Source of the DNA: Dyadobacter fermentans
GTDB lineage: Bacteria; Bacteroidota; Bacteroidia; Cytophagales; Spirosomataceae
DNA length: 64,000 bases
Direction of reading: 5' to 3'
NCBI RefSeq assembly: GCF_019924045.1
Contig: NZ_JAHXBN010000014.1
Coordinates: 231,813 to 295,812 of the forward strand
This document shows positions 51,279-60,401 of the stretch, in pieces (position 1 is the first letter of the stretch; each line of letters begins with the position of its first letter). A model generated the notes under the pieces. That model had not been told where the DNA came from, did not search any database, and saw nothing but the letters and a program-made list of their open reading frames with translations. A program made the translations under genes and the position numbers.

Positions 51279-52166
51279 ATGATCTTTCCATGGATCTGTG
51301 TCATGATGACAGTGGTGTCGCTGCTGGCTTTTTTAGTGTGGGTGCGTAGCTGGTACTTTCGGCTCGAACTTGCCAAAAAGGAACTGGAACAACAGGTGGA
51401 AGATCTGTCGCGCAGGCTTGAATACAGCAACGGACTCAAACAGAAAATCACGATGATGATCGCCCACGATCTTCAATCGCCCCTGCATTTCCTGAACGTT
51501 CTTTCCGATCACGTGGCGCGTTTTGCGACCAATAACCAGCTTCCTGAGGTGAAAGCAGGCACCGAAGAGATCAAGAAAGCGACAGGCAATATCCACGCTT
51601 TTGTGAAAGAGGTGAACCTGTGGGCCCGCTCACAGCACGAAAACTTCCAGCCCGCGCAGCATTCGTTCTCATTCAACGAATTGGTAGGGGAGTTACAGGA
51701 GTTTTTTGAAGATATGGTGCTGCTCAATAAGAATGTGCTGGTGGTAGATTGCCCGGAAGATGTGTTCGTTTATACCAACCGTGATATCCTGAAAGCAATC
51801 CTGCGAAACCTGATCGACAACGCCAACAAGCATACGCGCGGCGGCGAGGTGCGGCTTGTTTTCACTAGCACGGAAAATGGCCCGGTACTTACTGTCACCG
51901 ACAACGGAAACGGAATGCTGGCCAGCGAGTTGCAGAAAATCCGGCGACGGCTGTCAAATCCGGTAGTCAATGCGCCGGTAGAGCCGAACAGCCGCCTGGG
52001 TTATCAGCTGATCGCGGATTTCGCGCACACACTCGGCTTCACGATGTCCGTCAAAAGTAGCAAAGGTGTAGGCACCACCGTGAGCATCGGTGGCCTGGTA
52101 TTACACAGCCCTTTTGTCTCCCGGCTGCATTCAACCGAGGTTATAGGCATCTGCCAGCCTGACTAA
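51279..52166 (+). CDS. Histidine kinase
   Basis: A 295-residue kinase with a single N-terminal membrane helix (about 1-22) and a coiled-coil linker (LAKKELEQQVEDLSRRLEYSNGLKQK) leading to HisKA with His63 in MIAHDLQSPLHFL. The ATP-binding domain has NLIDNANKHTRGGEVRLVF (N-box), TVTDNGNGML (G1) and GVGTTVSIGG (G2). There is no extracytoplasmic sensor, so it must detect membrane or cytoplasmic signals. Its last 36 bp overlap the convergent NarL-type regulator at 52131, the obvious partner in this two-component pair. Confidence 0.9.
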   Translation: MIFPWICVMMTVVSLLAFLVWVRSWYFRLELAKKELEQQVEDLSRRLEYSNGLKQKITMMIAHDLQSPLHFLNVLSDHVARFATNNQLPEVKAGTEEIKKATGNIHAFVKEVNLWARSQHENFQPAQHSFSFNELVGELQEFFEDMVLLNKNVLVVDCPEDVFVYTNRDILKAILRNLIDNANKHTRGGEVRLVFTSTENGPVLTVTDNGNGMLASELQKIRRRLSNPVVNAPVEPNSRLGYQLIADFAHTLGFTMSVKSSKGVGTTVSIGGLVLHSPFVSRLHSTEVIGICQPD

Positions 52167-52760
52167 TGCACTTTTGTTTTCAATATTGAGCTTCTTGAAT
52201 ATTCTTCGCTTGAATGTATTCACCGACGTGTACTGAACTTGTAGAATTTCACTGATCTGCGTCACGGAATAATCCTTGGCGAGGTAAATCGCTACCTGAA
52301 ACTCCCGGGTGGTAAGCTGGTCGAAAGGGTTGCCTGATTTGCCCGTCAGTGTGTCGTTAATCAGGATTGTGGCCAGGTTGGGGCTTGCATAGCGCTTTCC
52401 GTCCAGGATGGTCTTCACTGCTTTCAGCAATTCTTCGGGCGAGGAATCCTTTTCCAGGTAACCATGTGCACCCTGTTGCAGCGAGCGTTTGCCGAAAACG
52501 CTTTCATCATTCATCGAGACGACCAGTACCTTGGTATTCACGTGAAATTCCAGGATCCACTGTAACAAAACGGTCGAGTCTGTTTCCGGCATGTTCAGGT
52601 CCAGCAGCAGCAGGTCGTATGCGTGCACGGCAAACTGCGCCTTGACCGACGCTCCATCCCAGCTCTCGTCGATCTGGCTGTCTTTGAAATGGTTGTGAAG
52701 TGCTAATTTAAGCCCGTAACGTACCAGCGAATGGTCGTCGGCTATTAATATTTTCATCAT
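52131..52760 (-). CDS. NarL/LuxR-family response regulator
   Basis: A 209-residue regulator (MMKILIADDHSLVRYGLKLALHNHF); the start may be either of two adjacent ATGs at 52760 or 52757. Asp54 is in LLLLDLNMPETD, S/T in LVVSMNDES, Lys in YLEKDSSPEE. HTH: LTTREFQVAIYLAKDYSVTQISEILQVQYTSVNTFKRRIFKKLNIENKSALVRLADAYNLG. It is convergent with and overlaps the end of the kinase gene at 51279, its probable partner. Confidence 0.92.
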   Translation of the reverse strand: MMKILIADDHSLVRYGLKLALHNHFKDSQIDESWDGASVKAQFAVHAYDLLLLDLNMPETDSTVLLQWILEFHVNTKVLVVSMNDESVFGKRSLQQGAHGYLEKDSSPEELLKAVKTILDGKRYASPNLATILINDTLTGKSGNPFDQLTTREFQVAIYLAKDYSVTQISEILQVQYTSVNTFKRRIFKKLNIENKSALVRLADAYNLG

Positions 52761-53058
52761 TTATCGAACGTTGAGAATATAATTAATGGCAATATCGCAA
52801 CATTTCGTGCGGTTCTGCAAATAAACCTCCGGGCGAAAATGGCCACATTCTGCTTGTACAGCCAGGCTGTACGGTTGCTGACGCGGGTTATGCAGCTTCG
52901 CATTTGTCCGGTCGGTTTTCGGGAGTGTCCGCAAATGAACAGCCAGCGTTGGGTGGATTTTTGATTAATGCGTTGATTTTTAGCGAGTTGAATTGACGTA
53001 AATAAAGTGGCGCGACATTTGTACGATAAAATGTAAACAAATAACCCGCGACTGCTCT

Positions 53059-53397
53059 ATGAGAAGAACTTACCTCGGAGAATTTGAAGAAATCGTGCTG
53101 CTCATGGTGGCAGTGCTCGACGGAGAAGCCTATGGCGTGACGATCAGCCAGGAAATAGAGCAGTCGATGGGCCGTCTGGTGGCCTTTGGTACGGTGCATA
53201 ATACGCTCATTCGCCTGGAAGAAAAAGGCTTCGTCCGCTCAGAGCTGGGCGGGGCTACCACGCAGCGCGGTGGCAGGCGGAAACGTCTTTTCCGCATTAC
53301 GGCACTCGGCAGCCGGGCGATCCAGGATGTCCAGCAGGTTAGGGCCGAACTCTGGAGACAAATACCACCGCATACCCTTGAAATGGGAAAATTATGA
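53059..53397 (+). CDS. PadR-family transcriptional regulator
   Basis: The 112-residue winged helix has RRTYLGEFEEIVLLMVAVLDGEAYGVTISQEIEQSMGRLVAFGTVHNTLIRLEEKGFVRSELGGATTQRGGRRKRLFRITALGSRAI, matching the PadR pattern (short form). The following gene starts at 53394 within the last four bases (ATGA), so the two are translationally coupled. PadR proteins next to ABC permeases generally repress the transporter until a ligand is bound. Confidence 0.9.
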   Translation: MRRTYLGEFEEIVLLMVAVLDGEAYGVTISQEIEQSMGRLVAFGTVHNTLIRLEEKGFVRSELGGATTQRGGRRKRLFRITALGSRAIQDVQQVRAELWRQIPPHTLEMGKL

Positions 53398-56021
53398 AAA
53401 ATCCTTCCGCAGCACGACGCTGGGCGCAGCGCCTGTTCCAGTGGTTGCACCCCGAAGAAACCCGTGAGGAAGTCGGCGGTGATCTCGATGAGCTCTACGA
53501 TTACTGGTATGCCCGAAGCGGACATTTCCAGGCTACGATGCGCTATATACTCAATGTATTTTCCGTGCTGCCGCCACTGGTACGCCGTCGCCGGAGGGCA
53601 GAACAATATTCCCGGCCTTCCAATCTCAATATGATTATGATCAGCAACTACTTCAAAGTGGCCCGGCGGAATCTTGCCAAAAACAAAATGTACTCGTTCA
53701 TCAACATCGCGGGCCTTGCAAGCGGCATGGCAGTGGCATTGCTCATTGGCTTGTGGCTGTACGACGAAGTTTCTTTCAACCAATCATTCCAAAATCACAC
53801 ACGCATTGCCCAGGTAATGCAAACGCAAAACCTTGGCGGTATTATCTTCACCCACAACTCTGTACCGGCACCGATGGGCCGTGAACTGAGGTTGTCGTAC
53901 GGAGGGTATTTCAAGCATATCGTGAGCAGTACGCGAGAGGAGAGCCATGTTCTTTCTTTCAAAGATCTGAAATTTAACAAACCGGGCCGGTTTATGGAGC
54001 CGGGAATTGCCGAAATGCTGTCCCTTGAAATGGTTAGCGGAAGCAGGGCCGGGTTATCGGACCCCGCGTCGGTGCTGCTGTCGGAGTCGGCGGCCCGGAC
54101 GTTGTTCGGGAATGGCGATGCGGTCAATCGGGTGTTGAAGATCGATAACGAGCTGGCGGTGAAGGTTACCGGCGTGTATCGCGACCTGCCGCACAATACA
54201 ACGTTCGCCAGCACAGCATTCATCGCTCCCTGGGAATTATACATTACCCGTGTTGCCTATGGAGTCAGGAACAAGGATCAATGGAATAATAACTTCACTG
54301 AGGTTTTCGTACAGCTCGCCGACCGCTCGGAGCTCACAGCGGTTTCGTCGGCTATCGCTCCGGTTCGGCTCAACAAACTCACCGGGACTGACCGCGACAC
54401 CCAGGCAAAGGCATTCCTGCATCCAATGGACCAGTGGCATTTGTATTCCAATTGGGAAGAAGGGTTCAATACCGGCGGGCGCATTCAGTATGTCTGGCTG
54501 TTCGGAATGGTGGGAGCATTCGTGTTGCTGCTGGCTTGCATCAATTTTATGAATCTGAGCACCGCACGCTCGGAGAAGCGCGCACGCGAGGTGGGCGTGC
54601 GGAAGGCGGTAGGATCATTACGGGGACAGCTGGTCGGGCAGTTTTTCAGTGAGTCGTATCTCGTGGTGTTTATCGCGTTCGTGATCGCCATCGCGCTTGC
54701 ACAACTCGCTATGCCGTATTTCAATAATATGGCTGACAAAAAGATGGCCATTCTTTGGGCAGATCCTGTGTTCTGGCTGTTGGCGCTGGCATTTTGTGTG
54801 ATAACGGGCTTTTTGGCTGGAAGTTACCCCGCATTTTACCTGTCGTCTTTCAAGGCAGTCAATGTGCTGAAAGGTACTTTCCGCGCCGGACGGTTAGCCT
54901 ATATTCCACGACAGGTGCTGGTGGTCGTGCAGTTTACTGTTTCGGTGACGCTGATCATTGGTACAGTGATGGTTTTCAGGCAAATAGAATACACCAAAGA
55001 TCGTCCCGTCGGTTACAATCGTACCGGCCTGGTGATGATCGACATGCCGACGCTCGACATTAATAATCATTTCGAACCATTCCGCAACGAACTGCTGGAA
55101 ACCGGCGCGATTGTGGAGGTGACCAAAACTACTACGCCGCTCACGGAGAAAAGGCAAAATGAAACCGGCTTCACATGGCGCGGAAAGGACATGAACCGCG
55201 ACAGGCCATTCGTCACATTTGGAGTCACGGAAGAATTTGGCAAGACCGTAGGCTGGAAAATCAAACAGGGAAGGGACTTCTCACGCCAATATTCAACCGA
55301 TAAGCTCGCAGTAATCCTGAACGAAGAAGCAGTAAAGTTCATGGGGCTGAAAAATCCTGTTGGCGAGACAGTTACATGGGGTACGCAGCCGTTGCATGTC
55401 GTGGGGGTAGTAGAAGGTATGGTGATGGAGTCACCCTATGAGCCGGTGCAGCATGCCATTTACTATATTGCGCCGTGGCCTGCGCGCGTGGTTACTATGC
55501 GCTTACGTCCGGGTATGAGCGCGCCAGACGCGCTTGCGAAGGTTGAGAAAGTGTTCCGCAAATATGCCCCGGCCGTGCCGTTCGACTATCGTTTCCTTGA
55601 TCAGGAATACGATGCCAAATTCCGCGCAGAGGAGCGCATCGGTAAACTGGCCGGTTTCTTCACCGTGCTGGCGGTATTCATTTCCTGCCTGGGCCTGTTT
55701 GGGCTGGCATCGTTTGTGGCCGCGCAGCGTACGAAGGAAATCGGGGTCAGAAAAGTACTTGGTGCTTCGGTATGGAGCGTTTGGACCCTGCTTTCGCGGG
55801 ATTTCGCGCTGCTGGTGATCGTGGCGATGATCATTGCATCGCCGATAGCCTGGTACGTTCTGTCATCCTGGCTCCGAAAATATGAATACCGCACCGGGCT
55901 TCCCTGGTCGGTATTCGCATGGACAGGCGTGGGCGCATTAGCGATCACCCTGCTGACGGTAAGCTTCCAAAGCCTTAAAGCTGCATTAATGAACCCGGTG
56001 AAGAGCCTTCGTGCTGATTGA
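53394..56021 (+). CDS. ABC transporter permease (FtsX/MacB-type) with N-terminal PadR-associated domain
   Basis: An 875-residue permease. Residues 1-80 (KNPSAARRWAQRLFQWLHPEETREEVGGDLDELYDYWYARSGHFQATMRYILNVFSVLPPLVRRRR) form the prefix domain found in permeases encoded after PadR genes. Two MacB-like periplasmic domains and FtsX-like membrane regions follow: helix at about 105-125, VWLFGMVGAFVLLLACINFMNLSTARSEKRAREVGVRKAVGSLRG near the middle and FVAAQRTKEIGVRKVLGASVWSVWTLLSRDFALLVIVAMII near the C-terminus. No ATPase gene is adjacent. Such transporters export peptides, lipids or toxic compounds; the substrate is not known here. Confidence 0.92.
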   Translation: MKNPSAARRWAQRLFQWLHPEETREEVGGDLDELYDYWYARSGHFQATMRYILNVFSVLPPLVRRRRRAEQYSRPSNLNMIMISNYFKVARRNLAKNKMYSFINIAGLASGMAVALLIGLWLYDEVSFNQSFQNHTRIAQVMQTQNLGGIIFTHNSVPAPMGRELRLSYGGYFKHIVSSTREESHVLSFKDLKFNKPGRFMEPGIAEMLSLEMVSGSRAGLSDPASVLLSESAARTLFGNGDAVNRVLKIDNELAVKVTGVYRDLPHNTTFASTAFIAPWELYITRVAYGVRNKDQWNNNFTEVFVQLADRSELTAVSSAIAPVRLNKLTGTDRDTQAKAFLHPMDQWHLYSNWEEGFNTGGRIQYVWLFGMVGAFVLLLACINFMNLSTARSEKRAREVGVRKAVGSLRGQLVGQFFSESYLVVFIAFVIAIALAQLAMPYFNNMADKKMAILWADPVFWLLALAFCVITGFLAGSYPAFYLSSFKAVNVLKGTFRAGRLAYIPRQVLVVVQFTVSVTLIIGTVMVFRQIEYTKDRPVGYNRTGLVMIDMPTLDINNHFEPFRNELLETGAIVEVTKTTTPLTEKRQNETGFTWRGKDMNRDRPFVTFGVTEEFGKTVGWKIKQGRDFSRQYSTDKLAVILNEEAVKFMGLKNPVGETVTWGTQPLHVVGVVEGMVMESPYEPVQHAIYYIAPWPARVVTMRLRPGMSAPDALAKVEKVFRKYAPAVPFDYRFLDQEYDAKFRAEERIGKLAGFFTVLAVFISCLGLFGLASFVAAQRTKEIGVRKVLGASVWSVWTLLSRDFALLVIVAMIIASPIAWYVLSSWLRKYEYRTGLPWSVFAWTGVGALAITLLTVSFQSLKAALMNPVKSLRAD

Positions 56022-56028
56022 TTTAATC

Positions 56029-57030
56029 CTAAAACAAAGTCCCGGAGTAGCTCGAAAACTTCGCAGGCAGGTCGGTTTCATCGAGCATTTCTTTTAAATC
56101 TATTTCAATATTGCGGATAATGGTGCTAATAGGAGTGTCGTTGAGCAGGCCCTCGAACGGGTTTTCGCTGATATCGCCCACATATTCCATAAACATAAAG
56201 ACCCAGGAGACGATCATGTTGAAGGGAATCAGCAAAAACATATACTTCTCGCCCAAATCTACGAACTGAGGCAGCAGACCGAATGGCAGTAACGTCATGA
56301 AAATGAATATAAAAAGCATGGATGTAGTCGCATACTGGCGCGGAAATGGCGTGTTTTTAATCCTTTCGCTTTTGCCTTGTTCATCGTAGAGCTTTGAAAT
56401 AAGGTCTTGCAGCGCCACGTGCTGGTACGCATCGAGCGAGCCGGACCGGCGAAGGTCGCGGATGTGCTGCGATTGCAGATCGAGGATCTGCGTCGCCTGG
56501 TTCTTTTTGTCTTTGATCGACGCGAGTTCCGCCTCGGGCAGGTGTTTCGCTATCTCCACGTCACAAGGTACCTGTGAACGCCTGAATGCCTTGCGCTGGC
56601 GTTCGCTCGCGCGATCGGTGTGCTCCCAGTTCGTCCGCTGGACCATGGTGTTCTTCAATGCGTACAGCCACGCGATATGCCTGTAAATGATAATGCGGTT
56701 CTCCCGGGCAGCGGTAATATTGTCGGAGTCGGGTGAGCAAGTGGTAAAAGATCGTACAGCTGCGCTGAACGACCGGCTGTGGTTGGTAATGGCGCCCCAC
56801 ACTTTGCGGGCTTCCCAACTGCGGTCATACGACTGGTTGTTTTTAAAGCCCACAAAAAACGCCGTGGCCGTACCGACAAGCGACACCGGAAGCCAGGGGA
56901 TCGCTACCCATTTCCAGTCGAGGTAGTCGTATACAAAGATGGCGATGGAGCCCGTAGCGATCGAAAACAGGACCATCCGCCAGGAATAGTAGTAGACGAT
57001 AACAGGTGAGAGGTAGCGGTTGATGTACAT
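56029..57030 (-). CDS. Bestrophin-like (UPF0187) membrane channel
   Basis: A 333-residue protein with the bestrophin pattern: MYINRYLSPVIVYYYSWRMVLFSIATGSIAIFVYDYLDWKWVAIPWLPVSLVGTATAFFVGFKNNQSYDRSWEARKVWGAITNHSRSF, then YATTSMLFIFIFMTLLPFGLL and YMFLLIPFNMIVSWVFMFMEYVGDISENPFEG, in which the NPFEG signature near the C-terminus is conserved. Members form pentameric anion or cation channels. The stop is only 8 bp from the permease stop, so genes are convergent. Confidence 0.92.
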   Translation of the reverse strand: MYINRYLSPVIVYYYSWRMVLFSIATGSIAIFVYDYLDWKWVAIPWLPVSLVGTATAFFVGFKNNQSYDRSWEARKVWGAITNHSRSFSAAVRSFTTCSPDSDNITAARENRIIIYRHIAWLYALKNTMVQRTNWEHTDRASERQRKAFRRSQVPCDVEIAKHLPEAELASIKDKKNQATQILDLQSQHIRDLRRSGSLDAYQHVALQDLISKLYDEQGKSERIKNTPFPRQYATTSMLFIFIFMTLLPFGLLPQFVDLGEKYMFLLIPFNMIVSWVFMFMEYVGDISENPFEGLLNDTPISTIIRNIEIDLKEMLDETDLPAKFSSYSGTLF

Positions 57031-57103
57031 AAGGAGCTATTGAGTGATGGGAGTGAGTAGTTTCGGCTCCTAAAATGCAAACAAATCGCTTCCGAGACAA
57101 TTG

Positions 57104-57541
57104 TTAGCGCGATTCGGCTACTTCTTTGAGCAAATGCAGTGCGGTTTTCCAGTAAAATTCCATGTGTTTGAGGATTTCGAATGTGAGAAGGTTGCTCATT
57201 TTAAGAGTCAGAAGCGTTTGATTGCTGGTTTCCCGGAGCTCAAAGCGAACAACGGAATAGTTTTCCGGAATGTCGGGAACGATCGAGAGCGAACTCCAGT
57301 GGGTGTATTCCAATGCATTTGGCGGGTCAAACCGAACGATTTTTCCCCTGTTTTCAAACGGTAAGCCATGCAAATCTCCGCGTTCCAGCAATTCTCCATT
57401 CTCGCGCCAATCAGTGAGGATATCGACAGGCGTATCGAGCATCCATTGTCCGATCAGCTGGGGTTGTGTAAGCGCCGCCCATACGTTTGGTACCGGTGCT
57501 GCAACTGATATTTCAAGACGGACAATTTTGTTATCGTGCAC
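57104..57541 (-). CDS. SRPBCC/AHSA1-like domain protein
   Basis: The 145-residue protein starts with GTG and reads HDNKIVRLEISVAAPVPNVWAALTQPQLIGQWMLDTPVDILTDWRENGELLERGDLHGLPFENRGKIVRFDPPNALEYTHWSSLSIVPDIPENYSVVRFELRETSNQTLLTLKMSNLLTFEILKHMEFYWKTALHLLKEVAE, matching the Activator of Hsp90 ATPase homologue 1-like helix-grip fold. These proteins bind hydrophobic ligands; the role is unknown. It is alone between the bestrophin and the small membrane protein genes. Confidence 0.88.
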   Translation of the reverse strand: MHDNKIVRLEISVAAPVPNVWAALTQPQLIGQWMLDTPVDILTDWRENGELLERGDLHGLPFENRGKIVRFDPPNALEYTHWSSLSIVPDIPENYSVVRFELRETSNQTLLTLKMSNLLTFEILKHMEFYWKTALHLLKEVAESR

Positions 57542-57650
57542 GGCTGTATTGTTTGGGAATCAGCCAGGAGAACAACCGGTAAACTTTTTGAATTCCTTGG
57601 AAAAGCGAACTAGATGAAAATTGACTGGTCGCGGAAAAGCAAAGTAGTCG

Positions 57651-57899
57651 CTAGTACTCATCTGAGTCGTCAGTCAGTTGTTTTGCTTTCAGGTTTTTAC
57701 GAATCCGGGATACCACTTTTAGTATCAGAATAGCGAATATTCCAACACCGACCACTGGGTAATACTCTTCAATCGGAACGCTAATGTGACCGCCTCCGGT
57801 TAACATCATGAGTATCCCCAGCAGACAAAGAATCAACACGAGGTATAGCAGTATACTAAGTACACGCAAGCCTAGTCGTATCAGCCGGAGTTTTTTCAT
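57651..57899 (-). CDS. Small membrane protein
   Basis: An 82-residue protein with two membrane helices (LGLRVLSILLYLVLILCLLGILMMLT and YYPVVGVGIFAILILKVVS), separated by a short loop with GGGHISVPIEEY. The tail (RIRKNLKAKQLTDDSDEY) is charged and cytoplasmic. No family is recognised. The ATG follows a plausible minimal leader; it is downstream of the VOC gene (30 bp), perhaps in one transcript. Confidence 0.7.
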   Translation of the reverse strand: MKKLRLIRLGLRVLSILLYLVLILCLLGILMMLTGGGHISVPIEEYYPVVGVGIFAILILKVVSRIRKNLKAKQLTDDSDEY

Positions 57900-57929
57900 T
57901 TAACAGATGGTCGGTGCGGTTTAAAATTA

Positions 57930-58337
57930 CTAGTCACTTTTATTAGGCCTTCCAAAATACAACAAATATCCATCGGCATCCTTTACCTCAAACCCGCGCA
58001 AGTCATCGTCATTGTTGCAGATGGGCAGAAAGAACTCCACATTCCTGGACGCGAACTCCGCAGCGAGGGCGTCGGGGTCGGGCACATACATATAGGCGTC
58101 CCAGCGCATAATGCCTTGTTTGATATCCCGTGTATGGTTGGGGACCGGTTCCACGCCGACGGCTTTGAACATAATCATCGCCGCACCACGTTCTGCGATC
58201 CCAAAAAAAATGTCGTCTTCGCTCGGGCCCTGGAATGTAATCTCAAAACCCAGGAAATCGCGGTAAAATGCCAGCGCGGCCGGGACATTTCTGACAATGA
58301 AGCACGGGGAGATACCATGGATGGCTGGGTTGGTCAT
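57930..58337 (-). CDS. VOC family (glyoxalase/bleomycin resistance-like) protein
   Basis: A 135-residue vicinal-oxygen-chelate protein: MTNPAIHGISPCFIVRNVPAALAFYRDFLGFEITFQGPSEDDIFFGIAERGAAMIMFKAV in the first module and WDAYMYVPDPDALAAEFASRNVEFFLPICNNDDDLRGFEVKDADGYLLYFGRP in the second. Metal ligands are not fully conserved, so it may be a binding protein. The ATG at 58337 suits the fold; the frame extends to 58376, overlapping the GNAT gene end at 58352. The gene is downstream of the GNAT gene by 14 bp. Confidence 0.88.
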   Translation of the reverse strand: MTNPAIHGISPCFIVRNVPAALAFYRDFLGFEITFQGPSEDDIFFGIAERGAAMIMFKAVGVEPVPNHTRDIKQGIMRWDAYMYVPDPDALAAEFASRNVEFFLPICNNDDDLRGFEVKDADGYLLYFGRPNKSD

Positions 58338-58351
58338 AGGGCGGGAGAAGG

Positions 58352-58852
58352 TTAGTGAAGGAATTTTTGCAGCCAAATCAGATCAAAATACCGGTCGTTT
58401 TTGTAGCCGATTTTTCCGAAATTTCCACATTCCTTATATCCCATTGTTCTGTGGAAGTTTAGGCTGGCTGTGTTTTCCGACGAAATGTTGACTAAAATAC
58501 TGGATATTTTCAGAACTCTAAGCTCTGTTTCGAGCATATTGTAAAGTTTGCTCCCAATTCCCTTTCGTGTGTAATTCTCTTTTAGCCAATAGCTTAGTTT
58601 GACTGTTCGCGAAAAAGTACTTTCTGGCCGGAAGGTATAGGCATATCCAAATCCAACTACTTCCCCGCCGTTTAAAGCTACGTATCGCGGAAGTACGCTT
58701 TGTTCATTAAATAAATGTAAGATACTGCTCTTGTCTAAAAGCGTTTCGGAAAAGTAGGAAGTAGAATACGTGATATAGTAATTGATAATAGCTAAAATAG
58801 CATCGGCATCTGTCGGAGCCATTGCCCGAAATGTGATATTGTCGTGATTCAA
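58352..58852 (-). CDS. GNAT family N-acetyltransferase
   Basis: A 166-residue acetyltransferase of the phosphinothricin-acetyltransferase-like subgroup: ITFRAMAPTDADAILAIINYYITYSTSYFSETLL at the N-terminus, the acetyl-CoA loop in YWLKENYTRKGIGSKLYNMLE, and LNFHRTMGYKECGNFGKIGYKNDRYFDLIWLQ. It starts with a TTG at 58852; an ATG ten codons further in (58822) would truncate the first strand. Substrate not assigned. Divergent transcription is not seen: the next genes are on the same strand. Confidence 0.85.
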   Translation of the reverse strand: MNHDNITFRAMAPTDADAILAIINYYITYSTSYFSETLLDKSSILHLFNEQSVLPRYVALNGGEVVGFGYAYTFRPESTFSRTVKLSYWLKENYTRKGIGSKLYNMLETELRVLKISSILVNISSENTASLNFHRTMGYKECGNFGKIGYKNDRYFDLIWLQKFLH

Positions 58853-58889
58853 GGTGTTTGTATTTAAATTAATTGATAACCGGACTTTA

Positions 58890-59744
58890 TTAAAGACTAA
58901 CCGGATTGAGTGTGTAGCCTTTATTTCTAAGTAATTGGATGAGGCCGGTTTTGTATTGTAAATGATTCATACCAACCGCAACAAAACAGCTGCCCTCTTC
59001 TATTTTTAACTCGATTTTAGGAAGCCATATCGTATGCCGCTCAACCGTTTCGTTAAGAATAAATTGCGAGGCTTCTTGATTTAGCTTCATGGGGTGAGTC
59101 AACGTAGATGCATATAAATCCGGGTCAAAATGATCTGCGGGTGTGATGTCCTTTTCCCGAAAATCATTTTTGATCATCACGACAATAGCCTTGGCTAACA
59201 AACGGTAGTCTTTTGTTTTTTCACTTCGTGCCATTTGGCCCGTTTCGTCAAGTTGGAAAGTGGCTTTTCCTGCTTCTTGTAATCTTGTGTGAATAATATC
59301 ATCGAAAGAGCCGTCCTGTTCCTTTGAATCTTTTTGTTTGAGCATAACCACAACCTGAGCCATTGCTTGGAGACTAGCTTCATTGTTGTGAGGCTTGATA
59401 CTCCCAAATGGGGAAGCTGTAAAGAAACTATCAACTAATGCATATTCCTCCGGAGTGAAAACAGAATCCAGCGGAGGCGAGTAAATTTCTGCAACTTCCA
59501 CATTGCCAATCGTATTTCCGCCCTTTTCAAACAACGCGAAATCGGTGCTACGGGCGATCTGCATTACTTTCGGAAACTTATCGAGGATTTTTACGGACGC
59601 CGTATGGACGGTCCCAAACAAATAGGACGGTTTTGCCAGCCCCTTACCGCTAATCTCCCACAATACCGACTGGTTATCCTGCCCGAGCACTGCGACGGCA
59701 CATTTCAGGATCGCGGTTAGGATTAGGAGCAATGCTTTTTTCAT
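58890..59744 (-). CDS. TraB/GumN family protein
   Basis: The 284-residue protein has a signal peptide (KKALLLILTAILKCAVAVLGQ) followed by the GumN-type core: LWEISGKGLAKPSYLFGTVHTASVKILDKFPKVMQIARSTDFALFEKGG and, at the C-terminus, CFVAVGMNHLQYKTGLIQLLRNKGYTLNPV, both characteristic. The family is related to Tiki metalloproteases, with a conserved GTxH motif near the N-terminus (GTVH) and NHL near the end. Its role in bacteria is uncertain. It is divergent from the GtrA-like gene at 59815. Confidence 0.88.
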   Translation of the reverse strand: MKKALLLILTAILKCAVAVLGQDNQSVLWEISGKGLAKPSYLFGTVHTASVKILDKFPKVMQIARSTDFALFEKGGNTIGNVEVAEIYSPPLDSVFTPEEYALVDSFFTASPFGSIKPHNNEASLQAMAQVVVMLKQKDSKEQDGSFDDIIHTRLQEAGKATFQLDETGQMARSEKTKDYRLLAKAIVVMIKNDFREKDITPADHFDPDLYASTLTHPMKLNQEASQFILNETVERHTIWLPKIELKIEEGSCFVAVGMNHLQYKTGLIQLLRNKGYTLNPVSL

Positions 59745-59814
59745 GCTGTTTGCTGATTTTTAGTTGAAATGAAGTGTTTTAAACAACTATATTGGCGGGT
59801 CAGAAATCCTTTTT

Positions 59815-60303
59815 ATGGCCGACCAACTTTTCAACCGCCGTGATCTCATTGCCTACTTTGTCGTTGCAGCCACCGGCGCGTTGACCAATTTGCTGGTGGC
59901 CACTATATTACAAGAATGGCTTACCATTTCCTATAAGTCTGCATTGTTTGCGGGTTACTGGGTTTCATTTACTGTCGGGTATTTTTTGACAAGGCTTTTT
60001 GCATTCAATGCCAGAAATACCACACAGACCCGGCGGCAGATCGTCAAATTCATAATAGTTTCTATTTGGTCATGCCTGATCACGGTTTACGGATCGGCGA
60101 TTTTGTACGACATTTCCCGGGAATGGTTTGGCACATTTACTTTTCTAATCCCTTTTTCAGTGAAAGAAGTTAACTTGAATAAGCTATTTTCACAAGTAGC
60201 GGCGATGGGTGCGAGTTTTTTGAGTAATTATGTTTTGCACAAGCAGTTTACGTTTCGGAATACTGGGTTTTATGATCGGTTGAAAACACTATTGGGTATT
60301 TAG
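59815..60303 (+). CDS. GtrA-like family membrane protein
   Basis: A 162-residue protein with four membrane helices: LIAYFVVAATGALTNLLVATILQEWL, SALFAGYWVSFTVGYFLTRLFAF, IVKFIIVSIWSCLITVYGSAILY and KLFSQVAAMGASFLSNYVLHKQFTFR. The last segment (FLSNYVLHKQFTF) is the signature of the GtrA/DPMS accessory family, proposed to flip undecaprenyl- or dolichol-linked glucose. No glycosyltransferase gene is beside it in the window. It starts at an ATG, 70 bp from the divergent GumN-like gene. Confidence 0.88.
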   Translation: MADQLFNRRDLIAYFVVAATGALTNLLVATILQEWLTISYKSALFAGYWVSFTVGYFLTRLFAFNARNTTQTRRQIVKFIIVSIWSCLITVYGSAILYDISREWFGTFTFLIPFSVKEVNLNKLFSQVAAMGASFLSNYVLHKQFTFRNTGFYDRLKTLLGI

Positions 60304-60401
60304 AATAGGGGGTGTGAAAATCAGCAGGCTACCGCTTGTGTAACCAATTTATTATTTAGAAAGTCGGACTGCTGAAATTCCTTGGGAAATTTGTAACTAG
60401 C

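Noticed and set aside
52888..53199. 103-codon frame opposite the PadR gene
   Set aside because: Antisense to the convincing PadR gene and its leader; composition unlike a real protein.
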